A stretch of DNA of 64,000 nt from Streptomyces xanthophaeus (GTDB lineage: Bacteria; Actinomycetota; Actinomycetes; Streptomycetales; Streptomycetaceae), in NCBI RefSeq assembly GCF_000725805.1, contig NZ_KL647135.1, forward strand, positions 124,001 through 188,000, in the 5' to 3' direction. The notes under the pieces are model-generated. The model was not told the origin of the DNA, made no database searches, and saw nothing but the letters and a program-made list of their open reading frames with translations. Position numbers and translations under genes: made by a program. Position 1 is the first letter of the stretch, and each line of letters starts with the position of its first letter. This document shows positions 35,701 to 44,084 of the stretch, one piece after another.

Positions 35701-37225
35701 GGAGGCGGGCCGGCTGCGCACGGAGGCGGCCGAACAGGCCGACCGCCTGGTCGGCGAGGCGGCCGCGGAGGCGGAGAAGCTCACCTCCCAGGCTGCGGCG
35801 ACGGCTGCCGCGGCCGAGCGGGACGCGGCGCGCATCCTGGTGGAGTCGCGTGCCGAGGGCGACCGGCTGGTCGAGGAGACCCGCGCGGCCAACGAGCTCA
35901 CGGTCGGCGAGGCCGCGGCGGAGGCCGAGCGGCTGCGCGCGGAGGCCGCGCAGGCCCTGGACGACGCCCGTGCGGAGGGCGGCCGGATCATCGGCGAGGC
36001 CACCGCGGAGGCGGACCGCGTCACGGTCGCGGCGAACGAGACCCTGGCGGCCGCCGAGCGCGAGTCCGAGCAGACCCTGGACGAGGCGCGCGCCGAGGCG
36101 GGCCGGCTGCGGAGCGAGGCGGCCGAGCAGGCGGACCGGCTCATCACCGAGGCGGCGTCCGAGGCGGACAAGCTCACCGCGCAGACCCGCAAGGACAACG
36201 AGCGCACGGTGGGCGAGGCCTCGAACGAGGCCGAGCGGCTGCGCGCGGAGGCGGCGGAGGCGCTGTCCTCGGCCCAGGAGCACGCGACCCGTACCCGTTC
36301 GGAGGCCGAGCGGGTCAAGGCGGAGGCGGCGACCGAGGCGGAGCGAGTCCGTACCGAGGCCCGCAGCGAGTCGGAGCGGCTGCTGGACGAGGCCCGCGAG
36401 GAGGCCAACAAGCGCCGCAGCGAGGCCGCGGAGCAGGTGGACCGGCTCATCACGGAGGCCTCGGCGGAAGCGGACAAGCTCACCACCGACGCGCAGCAGC
36501 AGGCCCTGGCCGCCACCACGGCGGCCGAGGAGCAGGCCGACGCGATGGTGGACGCCGCCCGCAAGGAGGCCGCGCGGATCACCTCGGAGGCGACCGTCGA
36601 GGGCAACTCCATGGTGGAGAAGGCCCGTACGGACGCGGACGAGCTGCTGGTCGGCGCGCGCACGGACGCGTCGGCCATAAGGGAACGGGCGGAGGAGCTG
36701 CGCGGCCGCGTCGAGGCGGAGGTCGAGGAGCTGCACGAGCGGGCCCGCAGGGAGTCGGCCGAGCAGATGAAGTCGGCGGGCGAGCGCGTGGACAAGCTGG
36801 TGCGCGCGGCGACCGAGCAGAGCGTCGAGGCCGAGGCCAAGGCCAAGGAGCTGGTGTCGGACGCGAGCAGCGAGGCGAGCAAGGTGCGCATCGCCGCGGT
36901 GCGCAAGGCGGAGGCGCTGCTCAAGGAGGCCGAGCAGAAGAAGGCCGAGCTGACGCGGGAGGCCGAGGCGGCGCTGGGACAGGCCCGTTCGGAGGCCGAC
37001 CGGATCGTCGAGGAGGGCCGCCGTGAGCTGGAGGTCCTGGTGCGCCGTCGCGAGGACATTCAGGCGGAGATCTCCCGTGTCCAGGACGTTCTTGAGGCGT
37101 TGGAATCATTCGAGGCGCCTTCGGGCGGCGCGAAGCCCGCGGTGGGCGGCCAGGGCGCGGGGGGCGTGAAGGCCGGCGCGGCAGCGGGTTCCACTCGATC
37201 GGGTGGTAAGACGTCAGAGAGCTAG
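32756..37225 (+). CDS. scy: Scy, long coiled-coil organiser of polar growth
   Basis: A 1489-residue protein that is almost entirely coiled coil and scaffolds the hyphal tip with DivIVA and FilP. The N-terminus MRGYESQESHQAGADHLTRFEAEMERLKKERGKAVQHAEDLGYQVEVLRAKL contains the DivIVA-like heptad start. From about residue 100 on it is built of AEAERLRAEA-type repeats with a hendecad-based 51-residue period. The C-terminus is DVLEALESFEAPSGG plus a short Gly/Ala/Ser tail. It is longer than the ~1326 residues I recall for S. coelicolor, so repeat number has changed. GTG 32756 is chosen by family N-terminus; GTG 32720 is the alternative. Confidence 0.93.
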   Translation: MRGYESQESHQAGADHLTRFEAEMERLKKERGKAVQHAEDLGYQVEVLRAKLHEVRRALASRPAYDGADMGYQAEQLLRNAQIQADQMRSDAERELRDARAQTQRILQEHAEHQSRLQAELHAEAVNRRQRLDQELNERRQTVEAHVNENVAWAEQLRARTEAQARRLMEESRAEAEQALNAARSEAARLAEEARRRLTSEAEASRTEAESTLLRARKEAERLLTAASAQAQEATEHAERLRSSTSAEAEQTRQQTLDLGRVAESRVQEADTALREARAEAEKLLAEAKESASRQLASAESVNEQRTRTAKEQVARLVGEATKEAEVLKAEAEQLLADARGDVERQRAEAGEQARAAAAEESAAQLAKAARTAEDVLNKASEDARATTRAASEEAERIRREAEAESERLRSQAAATADELKGAAKDDTEEYRARTVELQEEARRLRGEAEQLRAEAVAEGERIRGEARREAVQQIEEAARTAEELLGKAKADADELRGGASAESERVRAEAVERAGTLRKQAEETLERTRAEAERLHAEAAEQAESVRSEADAEARRRREETDQALAAKRAEADEELVRLHTDAEGRLATAEQTLRDARTAAENIRKETTEETDRLRAESAERNRTLQAQSEAEAEQLRTDAAEDAGRVRAEAEQVAVRLRGEAEAEAERVRSEAQETADRLRAEAKTAAERVAAEAAEALASAQEEAARRRRESEETLASARTDAESERAQAREQSEELLAQARKRSEDAQAEAIWLTEEAERRASELVAAAETTAQQVRDAVAGLHEQAEEEITGLRSAAEHAAERTRTEAEEESERVRADAYAERERATEDANRVRSEARAETDAAKALAERTVGDAIAEAEQLRSDTAEYAQRVRTEATDALASAERDAARTRADARDDANRIRGEAAEALEASRAEGAQLVAEATAEAERITAETLAANAATVGEATAEAERITALAAEAAEATRTEAAGTLDEARVEAGRLRTEAAEQADRLVGEAAAEAEKLTSQAAATAAAAERDAARILVESRAEGDRLVEETRAANELTVGEAAAEAERLRAEAAQALDDARAEGGRIIGEATAEADRVTVAANETLAAAERESEQTLDEARAEAGRLRSEAAEQADRLITEAASEADKLTAQTRKDNERTVGEASNEAERLRAEAAEALSSAQEHATRTRSEAERVKAEAATEAERVRTEARSESERLLDEAREEANKRRSEAAEQVDRLITEASAEADKLTTDAQQQALAATTAAEEQADAMVDAARKEAARITSEATVEGNSMVEKARTDADELLVGARTDASAIRERAEELRGRVEAEVEELHERARRESAEQMKSAGERVDKLVRAATEQSVEAEAKAKELVSDASSEASKVRIAAVRKAEALLKEAEQKKAELTREAEAALGQARSEADRIVEEGRRELEVLVRRREDIQAEISRVQDVLEALESFEAPSGGAKPAVGGQGAGGVKAGAAAGSTRSGGKTSES

Positions 37226-37419
37226 TCGGCGCACGTGGATGTGTGCTCCTGATGGAGGTTCAGGCGAACGAGTGACAAGCATTCTGCCGCCTTGCCACTC
37301 AAAAGGGGTGTCATTGTCCAGATCAAACGTGGAATGACTCGATGACACGCCGCCTGGGCGCCTAGGATTCCCCTAACACCTCACGTAGCACCTCATCGGT
37401 CTCATTCGACAGGAACCCC

Positions 37420-38358
37420 ATGAGCGACACTTCCTCCCCCTTCGGCTTCGAGCTCGTGCGGCGTGGTTACGACCGCGGTCAGGTGGACGACCGCATTACC
37501 AAGCTGGTCTCCGACCGCGACAGCGCCCTTGGACGTATCAACTCTCTGGAAAAGCGGATCGAGGAGTTGCACCTCGAGACGCAGAACGCCCAGGCCCAGG
37601 TGAGCGACGCCGAGCCGTCGTACGCCGGTCTCGGCGCCCGGGTCGAGAAGATCCTGCGGCTGGCCGAGGAGGAGGCGAAGGACCTGCGCGAGGAGGCCCG
37701 TCGCGCGGCCGAGCAGCACCGGGAGCTCGCGGAGTCGGCTGCCCAGCAGGTGCGCAACGACGCCGAGTCGTTCGCCGCCGACCGCAAGTCGAAGGCGGAG
37801 GACGAGGGCGTCCGCATCGTCGAGAAGGCCAAGGGAGACGCGTCCACCCTGCGCTCCGAGGCCCAGAAGGACGCGGCCTCCAAGCGCGAGGAGGCCGACG
37901 CCCTCTTCGAGGAGACCCGCGCCAAGGCCGCCCAGGCCGCTGCGGACTTCGAGACCAACCTGGCCAAGCGCCGTGAGCAGTCCGAGCGCGACCTCGCCTC
38001 GCGCCAGGCCAAGGCCGAGAAGCGCCTCGCGGAGATCGAGCACCGCGCCGAGCAGCTGCGCCTGGAGGCCGAGAAGCTGCGTACGGACGCGGAGCGCCGG
38101 GCCCGTCAGACGGTGGAGACCGCGCAGCGCCAGGCCGAGGACATCGTGGCCGACGCCAACGCCAAGGCCGACCGCATCCGCAGCGAGTCCGAGCGCGAGC
38201 TGGCGGCGCTCACCAACCGCCGCGACTCCATCAACGCGCAGCTCACCAACGTCCGCGAGATGCTGGCGACGCTCACCGGTGCGGCCGTCGCGGCGGCCAA
38301 CCCGATCGTCGACGACGAGCCGGTCACCCGCGGTGTCCCGGCGCAGCAGAGCCGCTAG
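37420..38358 (+). CDS. filP: FilP, intermediate-filament-like coiled-coil protein
   Basis: A 312-residue coiled-coil protein forming a filament network behind the growing tip, giving hyphae stiffness. The N-terminal DivIVA-like segment is SPFGFELVRRGYDRGQVDDRITKLVSDRDSALGRINSLEKRIEEL. A long rod from about residue 75 to 290 follows, rich in EEAKDLREEARRAAEQH-type heptads/hendecads. It ends LTNVREMLATLTGAA and a short tail. It lies 194 bp after scy. The gap holds the divided repeat GTGTCAT (37308) / ATGACAC (37342) and should contain a separate promoter. Confidence 0.96.
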   Translation: MSDTSSPFGFELVRRGYDRGQVDDRITKLVSDRDSALGRINSLEKRIEELHLETQNAQAQVSDAEPSYAGLGARVEKILRLAEEEAKDLREEARRAAEQHRELAESAAQQVRNDAESFAADRKSKAEDEGVRIVEKAKGDASTLRSEAQKDAASKREEADALFEETRAKAAQAAADFETNLAKRREQSERDLASRQAKAEKRLAEIEHRAEQLRLEAEKLRTDAERRARQTVETAQRQAEDIVADANAKADRIRSESERELAALTNRRDSINAQLTNVREMLATLTGAAVAAANPIVDDEPVTRGVPAQQSR

Positions 38359-38399
38359 TACGCCGAGTTCCTACTCGCTGGTAGCGAAACAGGCACATC

Positions 38400-38438
38400 A
38401 GGGCCGTATGTCACCTGTTTGAGGTGGCGTACGGCCCT
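38400..38438 (+). terminator. Terminator after filP
   Basis: AGGGCCGTA (38400-38408) pairs with TACGGCCCT (38430-38438). CACCT (38412-38416) pairs with AGGTG (38422-38426) around a GTTTG loop. Confidence 0.75.
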
Positions 38439-38447
38439 TCGGCGCTC

Positions 38448-38453
38448 TAGCGT
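38448..38453 (+). promoter_or_regulatory. -10 box of the leaderless first ABC operon
   Basis: TAGCGT ends 6 nt before the ATG at 38460, and there is no ribosome site, indicating a leaderless start. Confidence 0.5.
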
Positions 38454-38459
38454 GGCCGC

Positions 38460-39482
38460 ATGATCGAGCTTGAGGGACTTACCAAACGATTCGGCGCGAA
38501 GACCGCCGTGGACAACCTCAGCTTCCAGGTCAGACCGGGGGTGGTGACCGGCTTCCTCGGCCCCAACGGGGCGGGGAAGTCCACGACCATGCGCATGATG
38601 CTCGACCTCGACAATCCGACCAGCGGGACGGTCCGGATCGACGGGAAGCACTACCGGGACCTGCCGGAGCCACTGAAGTACATCGGTGCACTGCTGGACG
38701 CCAAGGCGATGCACGGCGGCCGCAGCGCCTACAACAACCTGCTGTGCCTCGCGCAGGCCAACAGCATCCCGGAGAGCAGGGTCGGCGAGGTCCTCGACCT
38801 CGTCGGGCTGACGCCCGTGGGGAAGAAGAAGTCGAAGGGATTCTCCCTGGGTATGGGGCAGCGGCTCGGCATCGCCGCCGCGCTGCTCGGTGACCCGGAG
38901 ATCCTGATGTTCGACGAACCCGTCAACGGCCTGGACCCGGAAGGAATTCTCTGGATCCGGAATCTCATGAAGGGTCTTGCGGCGGAAGGGCGGACGATCT
39001 TCGTTTCTTCCCATCTCATGAGCGAAATGGCGCTCACCGCCGAGCATTTGATCGTGATCGGGCAGGGAAAGCTGCTGGCCGACACGTCGATGGCCGATTT
39101 CATCCAGCAGAACTCGCGCAGTTACGTCCGGCTCCGCTCTCCGCAGCAGGAACGCCTCAAGGACGTCCTGCACGCGGAAGGGATCGATGCCATCAGCGTT
39201 CCGGCCACCGGAACGCTGGAGATCGACGGCGTGGGTTCGGAGCGGCTCGGCGAACTGGCCGCCCAGCACCAGATCGTCCTGCACGAACTCAGCCCGCAAC
39301 GGGCTTCACTGGAAGAAGCGTTCATGCGCATGACGGCGGATTCCGTCGAATACCACGCCCACGCGCCGGGGGGACCGGGGACCCTGGCGGCCCCCGGCAC
39401 GTCCCCCGACAACCCGGCCCGGCCGGCCGACGTCCCCGCCTGGGGCGCCGGCTTCGAGGCAACCCGCAAGGACGGCGAGTGA
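38460..39482 (+). CDS. ABC transporter ATP-binding protein, pair 1
   Basis: A 340-residue ABC ATPase. Walker A is GPNGAGKST (residues 34-42), the signature region reads FSLGMGQRLGIAAALL in place of canonical LSGGQ, and Walker B is EILMFDEPVNGLDPEG with the H-loop in FVSSHLMSEMAL. After the ATPase core there is a ~100-residue C-terminal domain ending in a Pro/Gly-rich tail. It is coupled by a GTGA overlap to a six-TM permease. The nearest relatives are bacitracin/daunorubicin-type exporters; the substrate is unknown. Confidence 0.93.
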   Translation: MIELEGLTKRFGAKTAVDNLSFQVRPGVVTGFLGPNGAGKSTTMRMMLDLDNPTSGTVRIDGKHYRDLPEPLKYIGALLDAKAMHGGRSAYNNLLCLAQANSIPESRVGEVLDLVGLTPVGKKKSKGFSLGMGQRLGIAAALLGDPEILMFDEPVNGLDPEGILWIRNLMKGLAAEGRTIFVSSHLMSEMALTAEHLIVIGQGKLLADTSMADFIQQNSRSYVRLRSPQQERLKDVLHAEGIDAISVPATGTLEIDGVGSERLGELAAQHQIVLHELSPQRASLEEAFMRMTADSVEYHAHAPGGPGTLAAPGTSPDNPARPADVPAWGAGFEATRKDGE

Positions 39483-40243
39483 CCATGTCCTACCCTGCCG
39501 TCCTCCGGTCCGAGTGGACCAAGATCCGCACGGTCGCCTCCACGAGCTGGACGCTGGCCCTCGTCTTCCTCGTCACCGTCGGGTTCGCCGCGCTGTTCGC
39601 CGCCACCTACGACACCGGCAACCAGGACATGGTCTTCGACCCGACCGCGATGAGCTTCAGCTCGATGCAGTTCGGGCAGCTGGCCATGATCGTCTTCGGT
39701 GTGATGGTCGTCAGCACCGAATACAGCACGGGCATGATCCGCACCTCGCTGGCCGCGGTCCCGCACCGCACGCGCTTCCTGACCGGGAAGATGGCCGTGG
39801 CGACGGCGCTGGCCCTGGTCGTCGGTCTGCTGACCAGCTTCACGTCGTTCTTCCTCACCCAGGCACTGCTGGGTGACTCCGGCATCGGCATCGGCGAGGA
39901 GAACGTCCTGCGCGCCGTGGTGGGCGCCGGCGTGTACATGGCGCTGCTCGCCCTGTTCTGCATGGGTGTGGCGACCATGCTGCGCAGCTCGGTCGCCTCC
40001 ATCAGCCTGCTGATCCCGTTCTTCCTGATCGTCTCGAACCTCCTCGCGGGCTTCGAGGCGACGCGTTCGGTGGGCCAGTACCTGCCCAGCAACGCCGGTT
40101 CGAGGATCATGCTGGTCGTGCCCAACGCCTTCGGGAACCCGGAGACGCCGTACGGCCCCTGGGGCGGTCTCGGGATCATGGTCCTCTGGGTCGCCGCAGC
40201 CGTGATCGGCGGTCTGCTCGTCCTGAAGAAGCGCGACGCCTGA
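39479..40243 (+). CDS. ABC transporter permease, pair 1
   Basis: A 254-residue membrane protein of the ABC-2 type with about six helices. It begins MTMSYPAVLRSEWTKIRTVASTSWTLALVFLVTVGFAALFA, and has the family sequence VFGVMVVSTEYSTGMIRTSLAAVPHRTRFLTGKM. The GTG at 39479 overlaps the ATPase stop and has AAGGACG upstream; ATG 39485 is possible. Its 3' end, including the stop codon, has been duplicated as a 16-bp tandem repeat. Confidence 0.92.
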   Translation: MTMSYPAVLRSEWTKIRTVASTSWTLALVFLVTVGFAALFAATYDTGNQDMVFDPTAMSFSSMQFGQLAMIVFGVMVVSTEYSTGMIRTSLAAVPHRTRFLTGKMAVATALALVVGLLTSFTSFFLTQALLGDSGIGIGEENVLRAVVGAGVYMALLALFCMGVATMLRSSVASISLLIPFFLIVSNLLAGFEATRSVGQYLPSNAGSRIMLVVPNAFGNPETPYGPWGGLGIMVLWVAAAVIGGLLVLKKRDA

Positions 40244-40262
40244 GACGCGCGACGCCTGAGAC
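40231..40262. repeat. 16-bp perfect tandem duplication spanning the permease stop
   Basis: GCGCGACGCCTGAGAC occurs at 40231-40246 and again at 40247-40262. It copies the last codons (Arg-Asp-Ala-stop) just after the gene end. Confidence 0.95.
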
Positions 40263-40306
40263 GGAGGGGACGTCCGCCGGTCCGTCGTACGACGGACGTC
40301 CTCCGT
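40261..40306 (+). terminator. Terminator after ABC pair 1
   Basis: The arm at 40261-40276 (starting ACGGAG) pairs with 40293-40306 with a GG bulge, and CCGTCGTACGACGG forms the loop-side palindrome. It separates the two ABC operons. Confidence 0.65.
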
Positions 40307-40437
40307 ACTACGGGTGATCCCCGGGTCGGTCTCAGGGGCAGCTCAGGGATCGGCTCGGGACGGAACCGCGGGGGACTCGTTATCCTCTTAACCCTTACGC
40401 GGGCGAGAGTCGTCCCGGCCTGGTAAGGGGCAGCAAG

Positions 40438-41556
40438 ATGATCGAGGCAGTCGGACTGACGAAGCGCTACGGCGCCAAGACCGCCGTCGACCAGTTGTCC
40501 TTCCAGGTCAGGCCGGGTCACGTGACGGGATTCCTGGGGCCCAACGGCTCCGGGAAGTCCACCACCATGCGCATGATCCTCGGCCTCGACCGGCCCACCG
40601 CCGGTCATGTCACGATCAACGGCCGTCCCTTCCGGGACCTGCCGAACGCCCAGCGCCACGTCGGTGCCCTGCTCGACGCCAAGGCCCTCCACGGCGGCCG
40701 CCGGGCCCGTACGCACCTCCTGTCGATCGCCCAGCTCTCCGGGATACCGGAGCGGCGCGTGGACGAGGTGCTGGCCGTGGTCGGCCTCCAGGACGTCGCC
40801 CGGCAGCGGGCCAAGGGCTTCTCCCTCGGCATGGGCCAGCGGCTCGGCATCGCCACCGCCCTGCTCGGGGACCCGCAGGTGCTCCTGTTCGACGAGCCGG
40901 TCAACGGTCTCGACCCCGAGGGCATCCTCTGGGTCCGCAACCTCATGCGCCAGCTCGCCGCCGAGGGCCGGACCGTCTTCGTGTCCTCGCACCTGATGAG
41001 CGAGATGGCGCTCACCGCCGACCACCTGATCGTGATCGGCCGGGGGCGGCTGCTGGCCGATATGGGCACCCAGGAGTTCATCACGCACAACTCGGCCGGA
41101 TTCGCACGGGTGCGCGCGGCCGACACCGATCCCGATGGCCGGGACGCGCTGGGTACGACCCTGGCCAAGGCGGGCGGCCGGGTCCTCCAGGAGCCCGACG
41201 GAGCACTGCGCGTGACCGGCCTGGAGCTCCCGCGCATCGCGGACCTCGCGCACGAGGCGGGCGTACGGCTGTGGGAGCTGTCCCCGCACCGGGCCTCGCT
41301 CGAAGAGGCGTACATGCGGATGACCCACTCCTCCGTCGAGTACACCTCCTCCGAGGACCCGCGGGCCGAGCTGTTCGAGCCGGAGCCGCTCAGCGTCCCG
41401 GCGTGGGAGGAGGAGCTGCCCGCTCCCGAGGTGCCGCAGAGCGGCTTCTTCGCTCCCCCGCCGCCCGGGGCGGGCGGGCAGCAGCCCTTCCTGATGCCCA
41501 GCGAACCCGGCGAGCTCGCCGCAGCCGCCAAGAACAACCCCGAGGACACCCGATGA
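40438..41556 (+). CDS. ABC transporter ATP-binding protein, pair 2
   Basis: A 372-residue ABC ATPase closely paralogous to the protein at 38460. Walker A is GPNGSGKST at the same residues (34-42), followed by GFSLGMGQRLGIATALLGDP, LLFDEPVNGLDPEG and FVSSHLMSEMAL. It has a longer acidic Pro/Ala C-terminal tail of about 70 residues. AAGGGG precedes the ATG. The TGA overlaps the permease ATG (ATGA). The two pairs look like an operon duplication, as both halves are related. Confidence 0.93.
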   Translation: MIEAVGLTKRYGAKTAVDQLSFQVRPGHVTGFLGPNGSGKSTTMRMILGLDRPTAGHVTINGRPFRDLPNAQRHVGALLDAKALHGGRRARTHLLSIAQLSGIPERRVDEVLAVVGLQDVARQRAKGFSLGMGQRLGIATALLGDPQVLLFDEPVNGLDPEGILWVRNLMRQLAAEGRTVFVSSHLMSEMALTADHLIVIGRGRLLADMGTQEFITHNSAGFARVRAADTDPDGRDALGTTLAKAGGRVLQEPDGALRVTGLELPRIADLAHEAGVRLWELSPHRASLEEAYMRMTHSSVEYTSSEDPRAELFEPEPLSVPAWEEELPAPEVPQSGFFAPPPPGAGGQQPFLMPSEPGELAAAAKNNPEDTR

Positions 41557-42404
41557 CCGTCCCCACGCCCAGCGGCGCGACGACGAACGTCCCGGTGATG
41601 ACCGGGCACGCACCGCTGCCCACGCCGCGGCCGCACCTGGGGCACGCCCTCGCCTCGGAGTGGACCAAGATGACCTCCGTGCGCTCCACGATGTGGACGC
41701 TCGGCTCCCTCGTGGTGACGGTCGTCGGCATCGGGCTGCTGGTCATCAGCCAGACCGACGAGGCCGCCTTCCGGGAGATCGCGTACCCCTCGCCCGCGCT
41801 CTTCGGCCTGCTGGTCGGGCAGCTCTCCGTGATCGTGCTCGGCGTCCTGACGATCACCTCCGAGCACGCGACCGGCCTGGTGCGGACCACCTTCACCGCC
41901 GCCCCCGAGCGGCACCGGGTGCTCACCGCCAAGTACCTGGTCTTCAGCATGACGGCCTTCGCCGCCGTCGCCGCGTCCGTCGGCCTGGTCGGGGCGGCCG
42001 CCGCGATCGCGCACGGCGGGCCGGGCTCGGGCACGCACGACGTCTCCGAGTGGCTCGGCGCCCTCGCGGGCAGCCTCTACGTCACCCTCCTCGGGGTGCT
42101 CTCGCTCGCCGTCGGTGCGCTGCTGCGGCATTCGGCCGGGGCGATCGCCTCCATGCTGGGACTGGTCATGCTCCCGCCGGTGATCGGCTCGATGCTCAGC
42201 GTCTGGCAGGCGACCGCCGGCATCGGCGACACGATCATCATGTACAACGCGCCGGTGGCGATGATGCAGCTGTTCGGCCTGCCGGGCGCCGGCAGCGAGA
42301 TCAGCCCGGCGCCCTCCGCCTTCGCGCACCTGCTGCTGATCATGGTGGTCACCGGCGGCGCGGTGGCCCTCTCCTACGTGACGGTCGGGCGCCGGGACGT
42401 CTGA
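41553..42404 (+). CDS. ABC transporter permease, pair 2
   Basis: A 283-residue ABC-2 type permease. A ~35-residue Pro/Thr-rich cytoplasmic leader precedes HLGHALASEWTKMTSVRSTMWTLGSLVVTVVGIGLLVIS. About six TM helices follow with the family segment VLGVLTITSEHATGLVRTTFTAAPERHRVLTAKY. It has the same topology as the permease at 39479 and ends in the same way (VGRRDV against LKKRDA). The start is coupled to the ATPase by ATGA. Function as an exporter is inferred. Confidence 0.92.
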   Translation: MTVPTPSGATTNVPVMTGHAPLPTPRPHLGHALASEWTKMTSVRSTMWTLGSLVVTVVGIGLLVISQTDEAAFREIAYPSPALFGLLVGQLSVIVLGVLTITSEHATGLVRTTFTAAPERHRVLTAKYLVFSMTAFAAVAASVGLVGAAAAIAHGGPGSGTHDVSEWLGALAGSLYVTLLGVLSLAVGALLRHSAGAIASMLGLVMLPPVIGSMLSVWQATAGIGDTIIMYNAPVAMMQLFGLPGAGSEISPAPSAFAHLLLIMVVTGGAVALSYVTVGRRDV

Positions 42405-42443
42405 GACGTCCGGCCCGGGGCCCGGCGCAGGCCGCCGACGGCC

Positions 42444-42797
42444 TCAGTGCTTGGGCGCGTTACGGGACCGCTGCACCCGCGAGGTGCGGCGGTCCTTCGC
42501 GTTCCAGCAGGCCTTGTGCCAGTGGCGCCGGTCGTCGACGCCCCCGTACTCGGGCCAGGCCACGAGGTGCGGGGTGCCCGAGGGGATCTCCTGGTCGCAG
42601 CCGGGGCAGCGGTAGCGCTTGCCCACCGCGCTGGCGCCCGCGACGTGCCGGACCTTCCACTCCTCGCCCTGGTACTCCTCGGTGCGCTCCAGCCCGAACC
42701 GGTCGAGCCCTGCGCCCGCCCCCGGGCCGGCACCCGAGTCGTCCGGACGCTCGGCTGGATTCCCGCCGCCCCTGGGGCGGTTGTGGCGCGGTGACAC
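42444..42797 (-). CDS. Conserved small zinc-ribbon-like protein
   Basis: A 117-residue protein with a Gly/Pro/Arg-rich N-terminus and a putative zinc-binding C-terminus. Cysteines in YRCPGCDQEIPSGTPH and then HWHKACW give a C-x2-C...H-x-H-x3-C pattern. GTG 42797 with GAGG six bases before it is chosen; the open frame continues to 42950. Relatives are often labelled 'ATP/GTP-binding protein', but no P-loop is present, so that name is not supported. It is convergent with the ABC permease; function unknown. Confidence 0.82.
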   Translation of the reverse strand: MSPRHNRPRGGGNPAERPDDSGAGPGAGAGLDRFGLERTEEYQGEEWKVRHVAGASAVGKRYRCPGCDQEIPSGTPHLVAWPEYGGVDDRRHWHKACWNAKDRRTSRVQRSRNAPKH

Positions 42798-43047
42798 GTA
42801 TACCTCACGGATGGGCGGACGGCAGTGACTTTCTCCCAGACTACGCGCAGCCGGCCCGGGTAGCCGCAGGGTGTCCGGGAGAGGCGGCCGCCTCGGGGGG
42901 ACTGGCCCGACAATCCCAATAACTTTCCTGTCAGGCCGTGCCTTTGGCACGTGTCAGACGTTGTTGCCAGTAAGACGTTAGTCGTAATGGATCAAGAAGC
43001 CGGTCCACCTGGGGGAGGCCGCGCCAGCCGCAAGGAGGCTAAAGGCG

Positions 43048-44079
43048 ATGCGCGTAGGAGCGTTTGTTCTGGCGGCCCAGTTCCCTGGCCAGGGACAGGG
43101 CGAGGCACTGCACCGGGCGGTACGGACCGCCGAGGTGGCCGAGGAGGCCGGGCTCGATTCGGTCTGGCTCGCCGAACACCACTTCGTCCCGTACGGGGTC
43201 TGCCCGTCGGCGGTGACGCTGGCGGCCCTGCTGCTCGGCCGGACCCGGCGGCTGCGGGTGGGCACGGCCGTGAGCGTGCTGCCGAACACACATCCGGTGG
43301 CCCTCGGGGAGCAGGCGGCGCTGCTGCACCTGACCTCGGGCGGCCGGTTCAGCCTCGGGGTGGGGCGCGGTGGTCCCTGGGTCGACCTGGAGGTGTTCGG
43401 GGGCGGGGCGGACGCGTACGAGAACGGCTTCCCCGAGTCACTGGACCTGCTGCGGCGCTGGCTGACCGAGGCGCGGGTGGGAGCCCGCGGCGAGCGGTAC
43501 GGGTTCCGCGAGGTAGCCGTCGTACCGCGGCCCTCGGAAGCCCTGGACGGTGACGGGACGGGGCCGGAGGTGATCGTGGCCTGCACCTCGCCGGCGTCCG
43601 TACGGCTGGCCGCGGAGCGGGGGCTGCCGATGCTGCTGGGCATGCACAGCGGGGACGAGGACAAGGCGGCGATGGTCGCGCTGTGGCGGCGTACGGCGCT
43701 GGCGGCCGGGCACTCGCAGGAGCGGGTGGCGGGCGCGGGCCACGTCTCCGCGGGGGTGTGCCAGCTGGCGGACCGCTCGGCGGACGCCCGCGAGGTCCTG
43801 CTGAAGTCGATGCCGGGATGGCTCAAGCAGGGCCTGGACGCGCACGTGACGGTGGACGGCCGGGCGCGCGCGATGCGGGACCCGGTCGCCTACACCGAGC
43901 TGCTGTGCGACCTGCATCCGGTGGGCACCCCCAAGCGGGCGGCGGACCGGCTGGCGGCCACCTCCGAACGGACCGGGATCACCCGGTTCGCACTGCTGTC
44001 GGAGGGCTCCGGCGATCTCGCCGCGACGGAGGAGAACGTCCGGCGCCTCGGCGCCGAAGTCCTGCCCCGCCTCGGCTGA
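43048..44079 (+). CDS. LLM-class (luciferase-like) flavin-dependent oxidoreductase
   Basis: A 343-residue TIM-barrel enzyme of the bacterial luciferase-like family, using F420 or FMN. It begins MRVGAFVLAAQFPGQGQGEALHRAVRTAEVAEEAGLDSVWLAEHHFVPYG and contains RTRRLRVGTAVSVLPNTHPVALGEQAALLHLTSGGRFSLGVGRGG. The ribosome site AAGGAGG is clear. It is a single gene; the hairpin at 44085-44113 follows. The substrate cannot be assigned. Confidence 0.93.
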   Translation: MRVGAFVLAAQFPGQGQGEALHRAVRTAEVAEEAGLDSVWLAEHHFVPYGVCPSAVTLAALLLGRTRRLRVGTAVSVLPNTHPVALGEQAALLHLTSGGRFSLGVGRGGPWVDLEVFGGGADAYENGFPESLDLLRRWLTEARVGARGERYGFREVAVVPRPSEALDGDGTGPEVIVACTSPASVRLAAERGLPMLLGMHSGDEDKAAMVALWRRTALAAGHSQERVAGAGHVSAGVCQLADRSADAREVLLKSMPGWLKQGLDAHVTVDGRARAMRDPVAYTELLCDLHPVGTPKRAADRLAATSERTGITRFALLSEGSGDLAATEENVRRLGAEVLPRLG

Positions 44080-44084
44080 GAAGG

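Noticed and set aside
32315..36736. Very long minus-strand ORF (1473 codons) opposite scy
   Set aside because: It is the antisense shadow of the repeated, GC3-rich scy coiled coil; its Leu/Gly/Arg-rich product has no family character and no start signals.
33000..37000. Repetitive DNA that might suggest a CRISPR-like or satellite array
   Set aside because: The periodicity is codon-based coiled-coil coding sequence (scy), with no fixed repeat-spacer layout.
37308..37348. GTGTCAT / ATGACAC pair upstream of filP as an operator
   Set aside because: The arms are 27 bp apart and short; this could easily be chance, so it is only mentioned with filP.
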